The notes beneath the pieces were generated by a model. The model saw only the letters and a program-made list of their open reading frames with translations, ran no database searches and was not told where the DNA came from. The position numbers and the translations under genes are program-made. Below are positions 19,448 through 27,217 of a DNA stretch of 64,000 nt, one piece after another. Position 1 is the stretch's first letter, and each line of letters starts with the position of its first letter. The stretch comes from DMER64 sp964600385 (GTDB lineage Bacteria; Bacteroidota; Bacteroidia; Bacteroidales; UBA932): the NCBI GenBank assembly GCA_964600385.1, contig CAZRJC010000006.1:1-64000 (forward strand), written 5' to 3'.

Positions 19448-19894
19448 TTAGTTAACATCTTGTGGAAACGTTCCAGAAACGGTAATACCCATACTGCGTG
19501 CAGTACCGGCAACCATACTCATGGCCGATTTCAAAGTGAAGGCGTTCATGTCCTGCATCTTATCTTCGGCAATGGCACGGACCTGATCCCAGGTTACGGA
19601 AGCCACTTTCTTACGGTTGGGTTCCGCGGAACCGCTGGTAATCTTGGCAGCTTCTTTCAACTGAACGGCAATAGGTGGCTGCTTAACGATAAATGTAAAT
19701 GATTTATCGCTGTAAACTGTAATGATGACAGGCAAGACTTTACCTGCACGGTCCTGAGTCAGTGCATTGAACTTCTTGCAGAACTCCATTATGTTTACAC
19801 CCTTTGATCCCAGGGCCGGCCCTACGGGGGGAGAAGGGTTGGCAGCGCCGCCCTTAATCTGTAATTTGATTAATCCGGCAATTTCTTTAGCCAT
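19448..19894 (-). CDS. rplK: 50S ribosomal protein L11
   Basis: GTPase-centre protein, 148 aa. The N-terminal proline-rich segment GGAANPSPPVGPALGSKGVNIMEFCKKFN and the C-terminal RNA-binding domain (AGTARSMGITVSG) are intact. It lies between nusG and rplA in the conserved cluster. Confidence 0.98.
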   Translation of the reverse strand: MAKEIAGLIKLQIKGGAANPSPPVGPALGSKGVNIMEFCKKFNALTQDRAGKVLPVIITVYSDKSFTFIVKQPPIAVQLKEAAKITSGSAEPNRKKVASVTWDQVRAIAEDKMQDMNAFTLKSAMSMVAGTARSMGITVSGTFPQDVN

Positions 19895-19908
19895 AATGAT
19901 AAATTAGT

Positions 19909-20457
19909 TTATTCTTTTTCTACTTGAACAAAACCGAGCTCCAGCAACGTTTTCCTTTCAAAGATCTTGATCATTACTTTAAGTTTCTTCTTATCTTCAA
20001 TGATCTCTTCTACAGTTCCGTTGAATCCGTTAAAGGGACCGTCAATAACCTTGACTGCCTCTCCAACAAGATAGGGTGCAATGTTCTCTTCTTCTCTTTC
20101 AGCCTGTTCGTCTACACGTCCCAGGATTCTGTTTACCTCTGCCATTCTAACTGGCACGGGGTCTCCGCCTTTGACAGCACCGAGGAATCCCGATACATGA
20201 GGAATGTTGCTGATAAGATGTTGGATTTCAGGTGTGAGCGCAGCTTCAATAAGGATATATCCCGGGTAGAAAATACGTTCCTTGCTGATCTTTTTACCAT
20301 TTTTAACCTGGTAAATCTTTTCAGTAGGAATTAAAACCTGAGAAACATAGTCTTCAAGGTGCAAACGTTTGACCTCGTTGTCTATGTATTCTTTGGCTTT
20401 TTTTTCTTTTCCGCCGGCTGCTCTGACGACGTACCACTTCTTGGCAACTTCTGACAT
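19909..20457 (-). CDS. nusG: Transcription termination/antitermination factor NusG
   Basis: RNA polymerase-associated elongation factor, 182 aa. The NGN domain spans about residues 7-115 (KWYVVRAAGGKEKKAKEYI, then FYPGYILIEA) and a KOW domain closes the protein (GEAVKVIDGPFNGFNGTVEEI). It starts 12 nt after secE, as in most bacteria. Confidence 0.97.
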   Translation of the reverse strand: MSEVAKKWYVVRAAGGKEKKAKEYIDNEVKRLHLEDYVSQVLIPTEKIYQVKNGKKISKERIFYPGYILIEAALTPEIQHLISNIPHVSGFLGAVKGGDPVPVRMAEVNRILGRVDEQAEREEENIAPYLVGEAVKVIDGPFNGFNGTVEEIIEDKKKLKVMIKIFERKTLLELGFVQVEKE

Positions 20458-20469
20458 TTCTCTATAAGA

Positions 20470-20664
20470 TTAATACAGTGCTTTATAGAGGAACTCCATA
20501 ATGTTCCTGAAAGCAAAGTCCATAGCGAAAATCACAATAGCGAAAATTACAGATGCCACCATAACTATGATAGCGCTGTTCTGCAATTGACTCCATGAAG
20601 GCCAGCTTACCTTATGTACCAACTCGTTATAAGAGTCTTTAAAATACACTCCAATTTTGCTCAT
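20470..20664 (-). CDS. secE: Preprotein translocase subunit SecE
   Basis: Small essential subunit of the SecYEG channel, 64 aa with a single transmembrane helix at about residues 30-52 (SAIIVMVASVIFAIVIFAMDFAF). The amphipathic segment before it contains the conserved KVSWPSWSQL. Position between tRNA-Trp and nusG is the normal one. Confidence 0.95.
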   Translation of the reverse strand: MSKIGVYFKDSYNELVHKVSWPSWSQLQNSAIIVMVASVIFAIVIFAMDFAFRNIMEFLYKALY

Positions 20665-20751
20665 TGTTTTTTATATTACAACACAATGGAGTTGGAAGCT
20701 TCTCCCCGGTGTTGAGGTTAATAAATACGAAACCGTAACATTCCGTATTTG

Positions 20752-20822
20752 CAGGGGCAGAGCGATTCGAACGCCCATCAACGGTTTTGGAGACCGCTAT
20801 TCTACCCTTGAACTATGCCCCT
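20752..20822 (-). tRNA. tRNA-Trp (CCA)
   Basis: Cloverleaf read on the minus strand: acceptor AGGGGCA pairs with TGCCCCT, the anticodon loop is CTCCAAA and the T arm is GGGCG/CGCTC. The anticodon is CCA. The 3' CCA is not encoded. It lies between tuf and secE. Confidence 0.95.
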
Positions 20823-20882
20823 ATCCTATAAAGGTTTAGCTGCTATAACAGCTAAACCTGTTTGTCTTTACCAAGTCGGATA

Positions 20883-22070
20883 TTAGTCACCAACTTTGGT
20901 TATCTGACCGGCACCTACGGTACGTCCACCTTCACGGATGGCGAAACGTAATCCTTCATTCAAAGCTACGGGGTAGATAAGTTCCACATTGATGGAAACG
21001 TTGTCACCCGGCATAACCATGTCAACGCCTTCGGGAAGCTGTACTTCACCTGTAACGTCAAGCGTACGAAGGAAGAACTGGGGACGATACCTGTTGTGGA
21101 AAGGAGTGTGGCGTCCACCTTCGTCTTTCTTCAAAACGTAAATTTCTGCGGAGAATTTCTTGTGGGGGGTAATGGTGCCTGGACGGCAGATTACCTGTCC
21201 GCGTTTTACGTCGTTCTTGTCAATACCGCGAAGCAGAAGACCTACGTTGTCACCGGCTTCTCCTCTGTCAAGGATCTTACGGAACATTTCAACTCCCGTA
21301 ACAACACTTGTTTTGGGTTTTTCACCAAGACCTACGATTTCAATCTGTTCTCCGGTTTTGATAAGGCCGGTTTCAATACGTCCGGTAGCTACGGTTCCAC
21401 GACCGGTAATAGAGAAAATGTCCTCTACAGGCATGATGAACGGCTTTTCGTTATCACGGATAGGAATGGGAATGTATGAGTCAACCACTTCCATAAGTTC
21501 CATAACTTTGTCTTCCCACTGGGCTTCTCCGTTGAGTGCACCCAAGGCAGAGCCGCGGATAACGGGAGCATTGTCGCCGTCAAAATTGTATTTGGAAAGA
21601 AGGTCGCGAACTTCAAGTTCTACCAGGTCAAGCATTTCGACGTCATCAACCATGTCGCATTTGTTCAGGAAAACAACAATCTTAGGAACGTTCACCTGAC
21701 GGGCGAGCAGCACGTGCTCGTTGGTTTGGGGCATAGGACCGTCAGTGGCGGCCACAACAAGAATAGCACCGTCCATCTGGGCAGCACCGGTAACCATGTT
21801 CTTAACGTAGTCGGCGTGTCCCGGGCAATCTACGTGAGCGTAGTGACGGTTTGCCGTTTGATATTCAACGTGAGAAGTATTGATAGTTATACCGCGTTCT
21901 TTTTCTTCTGGAGCATTGTCGATAGAATCGAATGAGCGGAATTCCGAAAGTCCCTTCTTAGCCAATACCTGCGTGATAGCAGCAGTCAAAGTGGTTTTAC
22001 CATGGTCAACGTGCCCGATGGTTCCGATGTTTACGTGGGGTTTATCCCTTTTGTACGTTTCTTTTGCCAT
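20883..22070 (-). CDS. tuf: Elongation factor Tu
   Basis: GTPase that brings aminoacyl-tRNA to the ribosome, 395 aa. G1 is GHVDHGKT (residues 19-26), the effector region is KERGITINTSHVEYQT, G3 is DCPGHADYVKNM and G4 is NKCDMV. It is embedded in a tRNA cluster exactly as tufB is in E. coli (thrU-tyrU-glyT-thrT-tufB). Confidence 0.98.
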   Translation of the reverse strand: MAKETYKRDKPHVNIGTIGHVDHGKTTLTAAITQVLAKKGLSEFRSFDSIDNAPEEKERGITINTSHVEYQTANRHYAHVDCPGHADYVKNMVTGAAQMDGAILVVAATDGPMPQTNEHVLLARQVNVPKIVVFLNKCDMVDDVEMLDLVELEVRDLLSKYNFDGDNAPVIRGSALGALNGEAQWEDKVMELMEVVDSYIPIPIRDNEKPFIMPVEDIFSITGRGTVATGRIETGLIKTGEQIEIVGLGEKPKTSVVTGVEMFRKILDRGEAGDNVGLLLRGIDKNDVKRGQVICRPGTITPHKKFSAEIYVLKKDEGGRHTPFHNRYRPQFFLRTLDVTGEVQLPEGVDMVMPGDNVSINVELIYPVALNEGLRFAIREGGRTVGAGQITKVGD

Positions 22071-22107
22071 AATTGAAAAATAATTTAATAACTTAACATG
22101 AAAAATG

Positions 22108-22179
22108 AGCCGGTGATGAGAATTGAACTCATGACCTCTTCCTTACCAAGGAAGCGCTCTACCCCTGAGCTACACTGGC
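22108..22179 (-). tRNA. tRNA-Thr (GGT)
   Basis: Minus-strand cloverleaf with anticodon stem CTTCC/GGAAG, loop TTGGTAA, anticodon GGT. The T arm is ATGAG/CTCAT. The acceptor stem GCCAGTG/CACCGGC has one A-C mismatch at the fourth pair. CCA is not encoded. Confidence 0.93.
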
Positions 22180-22191
22180 TTAAAACTTATT

Positions 22192-22267
22192 TGGAGCGGA
22201 AGACGAGGTTCGAACTCGCGACCCTCAGCTTGGAAGGCTGATGCTCTACCAACTGAGCTACTTCCGC
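22192..22267 (-). tRNA. tRNA-Gly (TCC)
   Basis: Acceptor GCGGAAG/CTTCCGC, anticodon stem TCAGC/GCTGA with loop CTTCCAA, anticodon TCC. The genome encodes the 3' CCA after the discriminator T, unlike the four other tRNAs here. Confidence 0.95.
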
Positions 22268-22276
22268 ATAAGGTTG

Positions 22277-22359
22277 TGGGAGGGGCAGGATTCGAACCTA
22301 CGAAGACGTGCGTCAGCAGATTTACAGTCTGCCCCAGTTGGCCACTTTGGTACCCTCCC
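22277..22359 (-). tRNA. tRNA-Tyr (GTA)
   Basis: Class II tRNA with a long variable arm. Acceptor GGGAGGG/CCCTCCC, anticodon stem CAGA/TCTG with loop CTGTAAA, anticodon GTA. CCA not encoded. Confidence 0.95.
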
Positions 22360-22386
22360 ATTAATACATACTGTCAAAAAACTTCG

Positions 22387-22460
22387 AGCCGATAGAGGGA
22401 TTCGAACCCACGACCTGCTGATTACAAATCAGCTGCTCTGACCAACTGAGCTACATCGGC
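22387..22460 (-). tRNA. tRNA-Thr (TGT)
   Basis: Acceptor GCCGATG/TATCGGC (with a wobble pair), anticodon stem GCTGA/TCAGC with loop TTTGTAA, anticodon TGT. CCA not encoded. First gene of the tRNA-tuf-rpoBC unit. Confidence 0.95.
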
Positions 22461-22497
22461 AGATGTGTTAAAGAACTATCCCTCTATTTAGGAGCGG

Positions 22498-22528
22498 CAA
22501 AGATAAATGTTTTCTCCAAACTACCAAA
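22498..22528 (-). promoter_or_regulatory. Consensus Bacteroidota promoter of the tRNA-tuf-rpoBC unit
   Basis: Minus strand: TTTG (22528-22525), 19 nt, then TATCTTTG (22505-22498). Both elements match the TTTG / TAnnTTTG consensus exactly. It lies between the dxs stop (22536) and the first tRNA (22460), giving a leader of roughly 30 nt. No other good promoter was found before rpoC, so it may drive the whole 13-kb cluster. Confidence 0.8.
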
Positions 22529-22535
22529 AAAAATC

Positions 22536-24416
22536 TCATATTCTTCCTTCCGACAAAGCATTTGCAATGGTTTCGGCATCGTACCCGCATTCGTGAAAAA
22601 GTTGCTTTGTCTTTCCCTGCTGGATGAAACGATCGGGGATGCCTAAGCCGGTAACTTTTACGTTATTGTATCCGTGCGAAGCAACAAAGGCAGATACCGT
22701 GCTATGGAGACCTCCAATGAGACTGCCGTCTTCGAGTGTGTATATCCGGGAGAAATGTCCGGCTACATATTCCAGGATTTCTTCGTCAATTGGTTTCAGG
22801 AATCGCATGTCATAATGCTGTACAAAAATACCCGATTCCGCAAGCTTCGCAACGGCAGCGGTACCCATGATGCCGGCAGCTCCGATGCTTAACAGGGCAA
22901 TTCCTTCTCCCTTGCTCAGTAACCTGGCTTTACCAGGAGTTATATAGGTAAAGGGCTTTTGCCAGTCCTTCATCCCCACTCCTGTTCCTCTGGGGTAGCG
23001 GATGCTTACGGCGCTGTAACGGCTATCCTGTGCCGAGAAAAGCATGTTTCTGAGTTCCAGTTCATCCAGGGGTGCTGCAACCATAAGTCCGGGAATACAG
23101 TTAAAATATGCCAGATCGAATGCTCCGTGATGGGTAGCTCCGTCTTCTCCCACCAGGCCGCCCCTGTCAAGACAGAAAACAACTTTCAGATTTTGAATGG
23201 CAACGTCGTGGATTACAGAATCGTAGGCACGTTGCATGAAACTCGAATATATGTTACAATAGGGGAGAAATCCTGCAGCGGCCATACCTGCGGAAAAAGT
23301 AACCGCATGCTGTTCTGCTATCCCAACGTCAAAACACCTGTCGGGCATTTCTTTCATCATAATATTCAATGAGCAGCCGCTGGGCATGGCAGGTGTAACA
23401 CCCACAATGGCCGGATTTGTTTTTGCCAGTTCGAGCAGTGTATAACCGAATACATCCTGGAACCGTACTTTCCCGGGTTTGTCGGGCTCCTGATCGCTGA
23501 TCCGTAATCCCGTTTTTGGATTGAACAGGCCGGGAGCATGCCAGGTTGGCTGATCGTTCTCTGCCGGGGCGTATCCCTTGCCCTTGACCGTATGGGCATG
23601 AAGCAATTTGGGACCCTGTATGGTTTTTAGCCGCCGGAGCGTTCTGACTAACTGAACAACATTGTGACCGTCAACGGGTCCGAAATACCGGATGCCAAGA
23701 GGCTGGAAAAATGTGCTGTCTTTTATAAAGAAACGTTTTAATGCTTTGACTGAACCCTGAACAAAGTCGCGAAAGGCTCCGGTACCAAGTGCCGCCCAGG
23801 TACGCTGTTTTAGTTTGTTGTATTTGGCAGATGTCGTTATCTTCAGCAAGTAGTTGTGCAGTCCTCCCACGTTGGGATCGATAGACATCTCGTTGTCATT
23901 GAGAATAATGAGCATATTTGCCTGATTGCCTCCTGCATTGTTTAATCCTTCGTAGGCCAGGCCGCCGGTAAGCGAGCCGTCGCCTATGATGGCCACCACC
24001 TGTTCATTGGAATGATTCAGCGCAGCGGCTGTAGCAAAACCCAATGCAGCAGATATGGATGTGGAAGAATGGCCTGTACCAAAGGCATCATAAGGACTTT
24101 CAGTTATCTTGGGAAACCCGCTCAATCCGTGATAGCATCTGTTCTTCAGGAATTCTTTACGTCTTCCGGTAAGGATCTTATGTGCGTAGGACTGATGGCC
24201 AACATCCCAGATAATCTTGTCTTTTGGCGCATCAAAGACATAATGAAGCGCAACTGTTAATTCAATTACACCCAGACTGGCCCCAAGGTGCCCCGGATTC
24301 TTTGAACAGCATTCAGTAATATAGGAGCGTAATTCCGCACAGAGAGGCTCCAGCTGGTCCAGACTCAATTTTTTTAAGTCGGACGGACTGTTAATTTGCT
24401 CCAGTAATGTATCCAT
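22536..24416 (-). CDS. dxs: 1-deoxy-D-xylulose-5-phosphate synthase
   Basis: First enzyme of the MEP isoprenoid pathway, joining pyruvate and glyceraldehyde-3-phosphate with thiamine diphosphate. At 626 aa it is full length. CSKNPGHLGASLGVIELT contains the catalytic-region His, the TPP motif starts GDGSLTGGLAYEGLNN at about residue 147, and the transketolase pyrimidine domain contains DVGIAEQHAVTFSAGMA. It starts 12 nt after the purA stop and is probably cotranscribed with purA. The tRNA-tuf promoter begins only 8 nt beyond its stop. Confidence 0.97.
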   Translation of the reverse strand: MDTLLEQINSPSDLKKLSLDQLEPLCAELRSYITECCSKNPGHLGASLGVIELTVALHYVFDAPKDKIIWDVGHQSYAHKILTGRRKEFLKNRCYHGLSGFPKITESPYDAFGTGHSSTSISAALGFATAAALNHSNEQVVAIIGDGSLTGGLAYEGLNNAGGNQANMLIILNDNEMSIDPNVGGLHNYLLKITTSAKYNKLKQRTWAALGTGAFRDFVQGSVKALKRFFIKDSTFFQPLGIRYFGPVDGHNVVQLVRTLRRLKTIQGPKLLHAHTVKGKGYAPAENDQPTWHAPGLFNPKTGLRISDQEPDKPGKVRFQDVFGYTLLELAKTNPAIVGVTPAMPSGCSLNIMMKEMPDRCFDVGIAEQHAVTFSAGMAAAGFLPYCNIYSSFMQRAYDSVIHDVAIQNLKVVFCLDRGGLVGEDGATHHGAFDLAYFNCIPGLMVAAPLDELELRNMLFSAQDSRYSAVSIRYPRGTGVGMKDWQKPFTYITPGKARLLSKGEGIALLSIGAAGIMGTAAVAKLAESGIFVQHYDMRFLKPIDEEILEYVAGHFSRIYTLEDGSLIGGLHSTVSAFVASHGYNNVKVTGLGIPDRFIQQGKTKQLFHECGYDAETIANALSEGRI

Positions 24417-24428
24417 TCTTATTCCCCG

Positions 24429-25694
24429 TTATTCCCTGACTATGGTCTGATCCCTGTCGGGCCCCAGGGATATGATCTTTATGGGTACGCCCACCGATTC
24501 TTCAATAAATCTGACGTAATTCATGAATTCAAAAGGCAGTTGTTCTTCTGTACGCATGCCTTCAAGGCTTTTTTGCCAGCCTTTGAACTCCTTGTATTCA
24601 GGGGTTATATCGGCATGAATATCGTAAGGAATCCTGTCGCATAATTCACCGTTAATCCGGTATGCTGTGGCAATTTTAATAGTATCGAACTTGTCCAGCA
24701 CGTCTGCTTTCATCATAATGAGTTCGGTAACCCCGTTAAGAATAACAGCATATTTAAGGGCCACAAGATCCAGCCATCCGGTGCGTCTGGGCCTTCCGGT
24801 TGTGGCCCCGAATTCCCTTCCCTCTTTGCGCAGCCGCTCGCCGGTTTCATCAAAAAGTTCTGTAGGGAACGGTCCGCTTCCAACCCGCGTACAGTATGCC
24901 TTGAAGATACCGTATACTTTCCCGATATGAGTGGGAGAAGTTCCGAGTCCGGTGCATACTCCGGCACAGGTTGTAGATGATGAGGTTACAAAGGGATACG
25001 ATCCAAAATCAATGTCCAGCAACGATCCCTGGGCCCCTTCTGCAAGAATCCGCTTGTGCTGGTTCAGGCAGTCATTAATATAGTATTCTCCGTCAATCAG
25101 ACGGAATCCTTTCATATATTCTACGGCCTGCATCCATTTATCATGGTCCATCTCCGGATCGTACTGATAATCGAACTGGCGAAGGAATGAAGTGTGTTTT
25201 GTCTTGAGGGCGTTAAACCTCTCCATAAAGTCGGGAGTTAAAATATCTCCCGCCCTGACTCCGTTGCGTCCTGTTTTATCCATATAGGCAGGTCCTATTC
25301 CCCTGAGTGTGGACCCAATCTTGGAGGAGCCTTTGGAATGTTCGCTGGCCGCATCTATAATACGGTGCGTCGGTAGAATAAGATGTGTTCTTTTTGAGAT
25401 CATCAGACGGTCTCTTACAGGGATTCCCAGTGCTTCAATAGCCTGGCATTCTTCCTGAAAAACGATCGGATCGAGCACTACTCCGTTACCAATCAGGTTC
25501 ATGGTATTATTGCGGAAAACACCCGAAGGAACAGAGTGGAGAACAAAAGATTTTCCTTCAAACTGAAGTGAATGGCCGGCATTTGGACCACCCTGGAAAC
25601 GGGCGATCACCGGGTACCCTTCTGCCAGAAAATCAACAATTTTCCCTTTTCCTTCATCTCCCCACTGGAGACCTAAAACTACATCTATATTCAT
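24429..25694 (-). CDS. purA: Adenylosuccinate synthetase
   Basis: Joins IMP and aspartate with GTP to make adenylosuccinate on the way to AMP. The P-loop variant GLQWGDEGKGKIVD is at the N-terminus, followed by GGPNAGHS, and the C-terminal region holds TGRPRRTGWLDLVALKYA. Length 421 aa is normal. Its promoter (25718-25749) points away from the MFS transporter genes on the other strand. Confidence 0.97.
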   Translation of the reverse strand: MNIDVVLGLQWGDEGKGKIVDFLAEGYPVIARFQGGPNAGHSLQFEGKSFVLHSVPSGVFRNNTMNLIGNGVVLDPIVFQEECQAIEALGIPVRDRLMISKRTHLILPTHRIIDAASEHSKGSSKIGSTLRGIGPAYMDKTGRNGVRAGDILTPDFMERFNALKTKHTSFLRQFDYQYDPEMDHDKWMQAVEYMKGFRLIDGEYYINDCLNQHKRILAEGAQGSLLDIDFGSYPFVTSSSTTCAGVCTGLGTSPTHIGKVYGIFKAYCTRVGSGPFPTELFDETGERLRKEGREFGATTGRPRRTGWLDLVALKYAVILNGVTELIMMKADVLDKFDTIKIATAYRINGELCDRIPYDIHADITPEYKEFKGWQKSLEGMRTEEQLPFEFMNYVRFIEESVGVPIKIISLGPDRDQTIVRE

Positions 25695-25717
25695 AACAAT
25701 TTTTTCACTAGAGCCCT

Positions 25718-25749
25718 CAAAGGTACGTAAATTTTTGTACCTTAGCCAA
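25718..25749 (-). promoter_or_regulatory. Promoter of purA-dxs
   Basis: Minus strand: TTG (25749-25747), 21 nt, TACCTTTG (25725-25718). The -7 box is an exact TAnnTTTG match, 23 nt before the purA ATG. Confidence 0.65.
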
Positions 25750-25780
25750 CCTTTAAGAAATACAATTAACCTTCTTACTT

Positions 25781-27211
25781 ATGACTCAAGTTAAAAAATT
25801 ACTGAACGAAAGTTTTGTAGCACGCTGGGTGGCTTTGCTGCTCATTGCCTCTATGATGTTTTTTGCCTATATGTTTGTGGATGTGATGTCTCCGCTGCAG
25901 ACACTGGTCGAAGGCCAGAGGGGCTGGACTCCTGGCAGTTTTGGAACGTATGCCGCTTCTGAGTATTTTCTGAACGTGTGCGGTTTTCTTATCATTGCCG
26001 GAATTATTCTGGATAAAAGCGGTATCCGTTTTACGGGGGCATTATCCGCTTCCCTTATGGTGATAGGAGCATCTATCAAATATATAGGAATCAGTGATTG
26101 GTTTCAGGAAACTGAGTTGTGTGCCTGGCTGAATACCTGGTGGGTTTCTCTTCCGGGTAGTGCTAAAATAGCTTCTTTAGGGTTTATGATTTTTGGTTGC
26201 GGCTGTGAAATGGCAGGGATTACAGTTTCCAAAGCCATAGCCAAATGGTTCAAAGGCAAAGAAATGGCGCTGGCTATGGGTCTGGAAATGGCTATTGCCC
26301 GTTTAGGCGTGTTTGCCGTGCTTTCTCTTTCTCCATTTGTTGCCAACAAGTTTAACGGATCTGTGGTGGCTCCCATTGCTTTCTGTACCGTGCTGTTGTT
26401 AATTGGCCTTATCAATTTCCTGGTTTTTAACGTGATGGATGCCAAGCTGGATCGTCAGAGGGGTGATGCCCGGAGGAATGAAGCCCCTGCAGAAGAATTT
26501 AAAGTCAGTGATATCAAAAATATTTTTAACAGCAAGATGTTCTGGATTATTGCTTTGTTGTGCGTACTGTATTACTCGGCAATTTTCCCGTTTCAGCGCT
26601 ATGCCACTAACTTTTTGGAATGTACGCTGTCCATACCAACGGAAAGGGCAGCCAATCTGTTTCGCTGGTTCCCCATATTGGCAATGGTGCTGACCCCGTT
26701 CCTTGGTTCATTTATTGACCATGTGGGTAAAGGCGCGTCAATGCTTATGTATGGGGCGTTAATCATGATAATCTGTCACTTGACCTTTGCGTTTGTTTTG
26801 CCTGCGTATCCCAAAGAATGGTTTGCACTGCTGATTATTGTTGTACTTGGAGTCTCTTTCTCTTTGGTTCCCGCTTCTTTATGGCCGAGTGTTCCCAAGA
26901 TTATTGACGAACGTTATTTGGGCAGTGCCTATTCGCTTATCTTCTGGATTCAAAACTTTGGACTTTGCTTTGTACCCAAGATTATTGGCAACGTGCTGGA
27001 CAGCACCAATCCGGGAGTGGCTCAAATGCGTGAGCAGGCTAATGCCCAGTTGGCACAAGGCCTTCAGGCTACGGTGCCTGCCTATGATTATACCGTGCCA
27101 ATGATAATTTTTGCTTCGTTTGGCGTGGTGGCTTTCTTTATGGGTATCTGGCTGAAGATAGAGGACCGTAAAAAAGGATATGGATTGGAATTGCCTAACA
27201 TTAAGAAATAA
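25781..27211 (+). CDS. MFS transporter, MFSD1-like (first of tandem pair)
   Basis: Twelve-helix major facilitator protein, 476 aa, inner membrane. Helix 2-3 loop LDKSGIRFTG is the MFS signature region. Two blocks recall the eukaryotic lysosomal transporter MFSD1: AKWFKGKEMALAMGLEMAIARLG around residue 165 and SLVPASLWPSVPKII followed by LGSAYSLIFWIQNFGL around 365-395. MFSD1 has been described as a dipeptide transporter, so short peptides are a possible substrate, but this is inference from remembered similarity. The central loop (215-240) is charged. It is followed after 6 nt by a paralogue. A degenerate box TACCTTAG (25738-25745) could be its -7 element. Confidence 0.8.
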   Translation: MTQVKKLLNESFVARWVALLLIASMMFFAYMFVDVMSPLQTLVEGQRGWTPGSFGTYAASEYFLNVCGFLIIAGIILDKSGIRFTGALSASLMVIGASIKYIGISDWFQETELCAWLNTWWVSLPGSAKIASLGFMIFGCGCEMAGITVSKAIAKWFKGKEMALAMGLEMAIARLGVFAVLSLSPFVANKFNGSVVAPIAFCTVLLLIGLINFLVFNVMDAKLDRQRGDARRNEAPAEEFKVSDIKNIFNSKMFWIIALLCVLYYSAIFPFQRYATNFLECTLSIPTERAANLFRWFPILAMVLTPFLGSFIDHVGKGASMLMYGALIMIICHLTFAFVLPAYPKEWFALLIIVVLGVSFSLVPASLWPSVPKIIDERYLGSAYSLIFWIQNFGLCFVPKIIGNVLDSTNPGVAQMREQANAQLAQGLQATVPAYDYTVPMIIFASFGVVAFFMGIWLKIEDRKKGYGLELPNIKK

Positions 27212-27217
27212 CAACAC

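Noticed and set aside
20657..20690. CATTGT/ACAATG pairing around the secE start codon
   Set aside because: A six-pair AT-rich stem with a long loop is too weak to count as a regulatory structure without conservation data.
21700..21730. CACGTG palindrome in tuf as a parS or regulatory site
   Set aside because: Only ten bases are symmetric and they lie in conserved tuf codons, which explains them.
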